Shown: one piece after another, positions 57,777 through 64,000 of the stretch
How positions within the stretch are numbered: the first letter of the stretch is position 1
How the letters are laid out: every line of letters begins with the position of its first letter
Assembly (NCBI GenBank): GCA_029891385.1
Contig: CM057229.1
Location: 6,047,001-6,111,000, forward strand
Length of the DNA: 64,000 bases
Reading direction: 5' to 3'
Origin: Erythroxylum novogranatense
Lineage: Eukaryota; Streptophyta; Magnoliopsida; Malpighiales; Erythroxylaceae
Made by a program: the position numbers and the translations under genes
Notes under the pieces: model-generated
Database searches by the model: none
What the model was told of the DNA's origin: nothing
Seen by the model: the letters and a program-made list of their open reading frames with translations, nothing else

Positions 57777-59840
57777 ACTTGTGTCGTATATAACGAAGAA
57801 ACCATGACTAGGTCGGAGTTCCTTATTGCTTGTGACGATGATGCATGTTAATTGAGTGAATTTCGAATTCAGTATAGAAATATAGTTTTCAAAATTTTCT
57901 TGCCCAGATATGTTCACAAGATGTTTTTCCATATGTCTGTGGAAGCTCGGGATTTATCAATGTGATTTGATATAGTTTTGCTAATTTATTCCCTAATGTT
58001 CTGGTTGCTGTCTTTGTGCACATTCCTTGAACAGGCATGCTTATAAATTCGAGAATAAATTGTAGAAATTTTTTTTTCGGATTTTCTTTCACCGAAATGT
58101 CTCTAAGATGTTTATTAATGTCTTTGAGAAAGGAAAAATATTTTCGAGGTGATTTACTATTTATTTGAGAATTTATTGTGTGCTGCTGAGAATAACTGTG
58201 TTGAGGAACACAGATTCTACATTGGCTTAGTTGCTGAGGTTGATTGAGTTTTTGATGGAAATAAATCCTGTCAAAATTGATGGAGCATTTTGTGAACATG
58301 TAGTAACCTCTTTAATTTTCTCATAATTTATTGAAATTTTTTCAATGAGTTTTTCAAGAAAAAGACAAAGCTTGGCATTTTTGAGAAAATTGTTGGAGCT
58401 GTTTTGTTTGAAATGAAAAATTGTGTATTTATCAATTCCAATGCCTTGGATCATTTTTAATGTGATTGAAAATGTGTTAAATTGATGTTGCATGCTTTCC
58501 AAACTGATTATCTTGAAATTGGGTTTCCAAACAATTTTCGGATGCCAAATGTGTCTCATTAGCGTCTCGTTAGTATATTCCCTTATCTTGATTGTTTTGG
58601 CCGTCACAAATTTTGTGACCAGTGCCAAAGTAGTCTTGATAAAGTGTAGATTACCTAGAGATACTTAGGGTGATAGTTTGATATTCACAAAATTATTTGG
58701 AAATCTAAATGAATAAGAGTGTATTCATCGATTTCAAGTTTTTCATGTATAGTTTGACTATATATGGTAAGCAACAATGAAAGTGTTTCATTGGTACATC
58801 AAGGTAAAGTGTAATAGACTTGGTGTTGTGAATTTGAACTGCACGGATTGAGAAATTAGCCGATTAGATAGCAATTCCACACGGATAAGTCGACTTACAT
58901 GCACAAGTCGACTTATGCGCATAATTGTAAACGTATAAGTCGACTTGCACAATGTTACAAGTCGACTTGTTAGGTACTGCAGTTGCAAAGATCGACTTAC
59001 ACTTGCTTAAGTCGATTTATCTGAGGCATAAGTCGACTTATACATACACAAGTCGACTTACAACATGCATAGGTGGGATGATGGATGATTTTAGGTATAG
59101 ATTCAATGTGATTGATGAATTGCCCTAAATCATTCCATATAGTCATGGTGACTATAATCCTATAGCTTGGAGAAGAAGTAGATGAGACCTGAAAACCCTC
59201 ACACTTAATATGAAAACTTACGTCTTCCATTAATATGGGGAGAACCAGAGTTCTTATAGAGTTGGGTTGTTGGGTAAACCCAAGCTCACTCTATACGGAT
59301 ATGTTTGAACCATGAAAATAAGATTTTCGGATTAATGGGTTGGTTTTCACTAGAAGCGTTGACTTGTTGAGTAAACTCAAGGTCAACGTGGACAGAGGCG
59401 AAATTGGGTAGTGTACATTAGATGTACGCGCATCAAGAGTTGATAACCCAATGAGTGTGCATACATCACGAGTTGATAGCACTAGTCGATAGTTGCATAT
59501 ATGAAGCAAATGGTATGACCGATACCCGCCGATAGATCTAAGGTGGCTTGTTGGGTAAACCCAAGGTCATTTTAGTAATGTCGGATATCTATGATGCAAT
59601 TGGTATGACCGATACCTACCGATTGACCTAAGGTAGCTTGTTGGGTAAACCCAAGGTCATTGTTAGTAATATCGGATATCGACCCACTAGGACATTTTGT
59701 CATAATGTTTCTTGGATTCGTACTGAGGGTTATGGATTCTTTGAAACTAGTGGGAGCCATATGCATGTCATGCAAGTCCTTATGATCATGCATGTAATTC
59801 TATTCTAACATTCTTTCTCTCTTTCCCTATAGGTTATTGA
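57777..59840 (+). other. Long untranslated leader of element 5b
   Basis: About 2 kb between primer site and gag with no convincing frame. It contains the AAGTCGACTT palindrome cluster (58887-59059) and repeated units with TTGTTGGGTAAACCCAAGGT (at about 59263, 59546 and 59638). The last 500 bases are shared, inverted, with 56171-56685. Confidence 0.7.
58887..59059. repeat. Cluster of AAGTCGACTT palindromes
   Basis: Perfect ten-base palindromes start at 58887, 58905, 58937, 58959, 59030 and 59050. Near-copies lie at about 58988 (AAGATCGACTT) and 59009 (AAGTCGATTT). Eight in 173 bases cannot be chance in AT-rich DNA. Confidence 0.85.
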
Positions 59841-62800
59841 AGATGACTTCCAGTGTGAACTTGCGCTTACTTATGGACTCAAACAAATTAACTGGACCAA
59901 ATTTTCTCGATTGGCTGAGAAATCTGAGAATTGTTCTCAAATTTGAGGAACTGGGATATATCCTTGATGTTCCACTTCCTGATCCACCTGCTGTTGATGC
60001 TTCTGATGAGGATCAGAAAGTTTATCGAAAGCATCTCAAAGACAGTGACATGGCAACTGTATTATGCTTGCCTCGATGTCACCATAGGCTGAGGAAGGCA
60101 TGAGTCTATGGATGCTCATACCATAGTGTTTCATCTTAGGGAGCTGTTTGATGAGCAAGCTCGGTCCGAAGGTTCGAGACCTCGAGGTTACTCTTCACTA
60201 CTAAGATGACTCGTGTTCATCTCGCATGCGATATGCATTGAAGATGAATGGGTATATTGAGAGGTTGGTTGTCTTAGGTTTTGTCATGGATTATGAATTA
60301 AGTGTTGACTTAATTCTAGTTGGATGTCGATAGTTATTCACGGTTTGTGTTAAACTATCGGATGAACCAAATATCCACGACAATCCACGAGTTGATCAAT
60401 CTGTTGAGGACAATGAAAGCAAGCTATCAAGAAGGATAGCAAGGCAAAGGCTTATGGTGGACTCTTCTTCGGTTCCAAGAAAAGAAATAAAAGAAGAAAA
60501 GGTCTAAGAAACCGAAGGAAGTATAGCGAAGAAGAAAACCAAAGAGACGCACTAAAGAAACTTGCTTCCATTGTGGCAAGACCGGTCACCTGCGCGGGCG
60601 TAAAATCTATCTGAAGAAGCTGAAGCGAAGAAGGCATCGATGCCTCGACTTCTTCGTATGTTTGTCATTGAAGTTAATATTGTTTCGATCATAACATATG
60701 GGTATTAGATACGGTTGTGGCTCACATATGCAATGATATGCAGGCCTCGTGGATAGTAGACATTTCATGAAGGAGAGGTGGATCTGCGTGTGGGAAATGG
60801 AGCAAGAGTTCTTTGCATTAAGTAGTAGGAACTTACTTTTGTCACTCCCCACCGGGCTTGTAATTAAATTGGATGATTGTTATTTTGTACTGTATTAACA
60901 AAGAACATATTGTCCATTTCTTGTTTAAATAGATTTGGTTTCCATTTGACTTTTAGTAGCAATGGTTGTTCTATTAGTTTGAATGGAATGCTTTATGGTA
61001 ATGATGCGTTATGCAATGGAATTTACATATTAGATATGTCACATCTAATTATGAATGTCAATGACACGAAAAGACATAAAAGAGATAATTTAAAATCAAC
61101 TTACTTATGGCATTGTCGCCTTGGCCATATAAATGAGAGACGCATAGCTAAGCTCCATAAGAGTGGAAGTTTAGGGTCATTTGATTATGAATCATATGAC
61201 ACATGCGAATCTTGTTTATTAGGCAAGATGACTAAGTTACCCTTTAAGGGAAAGGGTGAACGAGCGACTGGAGTATTAGACCTAATACATTCAGATGTAT
61301 GTGGTCCGATGTCCATTCATGCTAGAAGTGGTTCTCTTTACTTCATTACCTTTATCGATGATTATTCTCGATATGGGTACTTGTATCTGATGAGATACAA
61401 ATCTGAAGCATTTGAAAAGTTCAAACAATTCAGAAATGAAGTAGAAAACCAACTTGAGAAAAGTATCAAGACATTACGATCGATCATGGTGGGGAATACT
61501 TGACCAAGAGTTTTGGATTATCTCGTAGATAATGGGATTTTATCTCAATGGACTCCTCCTTACACACCACAGCATAATGGTGTGGCAGAAAGGAGAAATC
61601 GAACATGGTACGATCCATGATGGGTTTTGCAAAGTTACCTAAATCCTTTTGGGGTATGCAATCGAGACATTTGTTTACTTGCTAAGCAGAGTTCCATCAA
61701 AGATGATTGATGTTACTCCATATGAGATGTGGACTAACAAAAGACCTATCTTACTCATTTGAAAGTTTGGGGCTGTCCGACATATGAAGCGGACACGGTC
61801 GGATAAACTTGATGCAAAATCGACAAGTGTTTGTTCGTAGGATATCCTAAAGAAACAATGGGATATCGATTCTACCTTCTTTGAGGAACAAAGGTGTTTG
61901 TTTCAAAGCATGCTGTCTTTTAGAAAAGAGTTTCTTTTACAAGAAGAAAGTGGGAGCAAAATAGAACTCAAGAAGTTCAAGATGCTCGAATAGACGCAGA
62001 ATCAATCTGCTCAACATGAAACTGTAACTCATATGATGAAGTAATTCAACCTTCTACAACACACGAAATTGTGAGGTCACGTAGGATATGCTCTGTTCCC
62101 GAGAGATATGGATTTCTCATGAGTGAATAGAATGACGTATTGCTCATAGAAGATGATGAGCCTACCACCTATGAAGAGGTTCTGAAGAGTTCAGAGGCTG
62201 AGAAATGGCTTCATGCCATGAAGTCTGAAATGGATTCCATGTATGAAAACCAAGTATGGACTTTGGTTGAGGCACCCGAAGGAATAAAACCCATAGGGTG
62301 TAAATGGGTTTTCAAAAAGAAAACCGACATGGATGGTAATGTAATTACCTATAAAGCAAGGCTTGTGGCTAAAGGTTTTCGTCAAAGACAAGGAGTTGAC
62401 TACGACGAGACCTTCAGCCCAGTAGCAATGCTTAAATCCATTAGGATACTCCTAACCATTGCCACTCATTATGATTATGAGATATGGCAAATGGATGTGA
62501 AGACAGCTTTCCTAAATGGGAATCTAGCTGAGGATGTGTATATGACACAACCTGAGGGCTTCATCTTCTATGATGGTGAAAAGGTATGCAAACTTCAGAA
62601 ATCCATCTATGGATTGAAACAAGCATCCAGGAGTTGGAATATCCGTTTTGATGAGGTAATCAAAGAGTTTGGTTTCTCACAAAATCCGGATGAATACTGT
62701 GTGTATAAGAAGGTTAATGGGACTGCAATCGTATTCCTTGTGCTATATGTAGATGACATATTATTACTAGAAAACGATGTCTCGATGCTACAATCCGTCA

Positions 62801-63720
62801 AGATTTGGTTGTCCAAACAATTTTCCATGAAAGACCTTGGTGAAGCAACTTATATCCTTGGGATAAGGATCTATAGAGATAGATCAAAAAGATTGCTTGG
62901 TCTTTCACAATCAACGTACATAGAAAAGATGCTAAAGAGGTTTAACATGGAACAATCCAAGAGAGGGTATCTTCCCATCACTCATGGGATAACACTCTCG
63001 AAATCTATGTGTCCTAAGACACAAGATGAGAGGATGCGCATGGATATGATCCCGTATGCATCTCAAGGTAGGATCTATCATGTATGCAATGTTATACGAG
63101 ACCCGATGTATCATATGCTCTAAGTGTTACGAAAGCGTATACCAATCGGATCCCGGTGAGGGTCATTGGTGGTCATCAAGAATATCCTCAAGTACTTGCG
63201 AAGGACTAAGGATGTTTTCTTGATATATGGGGATGGAGATCTCCAAGTGAGCGGGTATACAGATGCCGCCTAACTCGATAAGGATGATTCCAAATCCCAA
63301 TCAAAGTTACATATTCACATCGAACACGGGCGATCAATTGGAAGAGTTCCAAACAAGAGACGATCGCGATTCAACGATCAGGCAGAGTACATTGCCGCTT
63401 GTGACGCAAAGAAAGGAAGCGCTTTGATCAAGAAGTTCATTCTTCGAACTTGGTGTGGTTCTTAGCGAGGATGGGCCCATACAGGTTGTATTGTGACAAC
63501 AATGGGGCTATTACGCAGCGAAGGAACCAAGGTCTCATCAACGATCCAAACACGCACTCTGCAGATATCACCGATCGGGAGATCATTGGTCGAGGTGATG
63601 TGCGATATAGAGAATTCTACGTAATGTATTATTGCTGATCCGTTGACAAAGCCATTGTCACGTAAGAGTTTTGATTCTCATGTACTCGCTTATGGTATTA
63701 GATATCAAGGCGATTGGCTT
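59841..63720 (+). pseudogene. Copia gag-pol of element 5b (broken)
   Basis: Gag starts MTSSVNLRLLMDSNKLTGPN; knuckle CFHCGKTGHL near 60565; protease VLDTGCGSHICNDM near 60700 with a mutated context; GAG-pre-integrase and integrase start 60877-61503 (207 residues in frame, ending near the catalytic region); a degraded stretch 61504-62139; reverse transcriptase 62140-63123 (327 residues in frame, with GVDYDETFSPVAMLKSIRIL, LYVDDILLL); RNase H 63130-63650 (RLYCDNNGAI) with stops. Reverse transcriptase is better kept than in 5a. Confidence 0.88.
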
Positions 63721-63737
63721 TAGGTCAAGTGGGAGAT

Positions 63738-64000
63738 TGTTAGAGTAGTGCCACAAGGCAATCACCTTTAGCACATTTTGTACCAATTTGTTATACAGCC
63801 TTTATAAATAAATAAAGAAAAAGGCATATTTCATTAAGTTGCTGTTCATTATTTATGAATGGATATTGATCTATAAGCAAATTAATGAAGTCCATGATAT
63901 ATGACATAACATGAAGGAAATTATGATGTGATCATACTAATGAGATTCCTATCATGTGCAATTATGTCAAGATTCAAATTATCCTAGTCATAGGATTACC
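63738..64000 (+). repeat. 3' LTR of element 5b (incomplete, window end)
   Basis: Starts TGTTAGAGTAGTGCC after the tract GTCAAGTGGGAGAT and matches the reverse complement of 52258 downward. The remaining 1.6 kb would lie beyond the window. Confidence 0.88.

Larger units (their letters stand above)
56686..64000 (+). mobile_element. Long-LTR Ty1/copia element 5b, plus copy, runs off the window
   Basis: A partial 5' LTR (56686-57762), primer site (57764-57776), 2 kb leader (57777-59840), gag-pol (59841-63720), purine tract and the start of the 3' LTR (63738 on). Head to head with copy 5a. The 5' LTR lacks about the first 800 bases compared with the 1890-base LTR of 5a. Confidence 0.88.

Noticed and set aside
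57889..58628. Two minus-strand frames of over 130 residues in the copia leader
   Set aside because: AT-rich composition, no recognisable domain, opposite to the element's transcription; likely chance.

Overview
The window looks like nuclear DNA of a flowering plant, most likely a eudicot. It is AT-rich, gene-poor and full of retrotransposons with plant-type initiator-Met primer sites. The host genes are plant-specific: an R2R3-MYB of the MYB44 group and G-type lectin receptor-like kinases (RLKs). I cannot name the species. Only three host genes look intact: the MYB factor (19776-20711, +), RLK1 (22078-24489, -) and RLK2 (34782-37178, -). All three are single open frames without introns.

Layout. 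1-6774: two decayed minus-strand Ty1/copia elements side by side. 6775-10013: non-coding, with a diverged duplication. 10014-13554: one 3.5 kb hairpin-shaped DNA transposon with matching 9-bp target duplications, which I read as a non-autonomous foldback Mutator-like element. 13555-15690: MITE-like and palindromic repeats with ATT/TTG microsatellites. 15691-19775: intergenic DNA and the MYB promoter. 20712-38530: a receptor-kinase cluster made of RLK1, RLK2 and several broken copies, produced by local duplication and then disrupted by Ty3/gypsy-type sequences (25594-32512).

38461-49789 is a nest. A receptor-kinase pseudogene is split by a copia element (38531-49517, target duplication TTGCT). 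That copia carries a gypsy-type solo LTR (41856-44541, target duplication ATACA) between its gag and protease. Its 5' LTR is split by a CACTA transposon (45626-49288, target duplication TTT). The CACTA element carries exon-like pieces of three unrelated host genes: monodehydroascorbate reductase, a DUF167 protein and a TIPIN/Swi3-like zinc-knuckle protein. After a further copia fragment (49790-50368), two copies of one long-LTR copia family lie head to head (50369-56685 minus; 56686 to the window end plus).

How the genes relate. The MYB is probably an ABA/stress-responsive nuclear regulator. The RLKs are predicted plasma-membrane receptors with non-RD kinase domains, often linked to defence. 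Nothing in the sequence ties MYB and RLKs together beyond proximity. The least ordinary items are the large palindromic element, the gene-capturing CACTA element, the clusters of short palindromes in the copia leader and gypsy LTRs, and the mosaic of kinase fragments. All boundaries and identities were read by eye; no searches were run.
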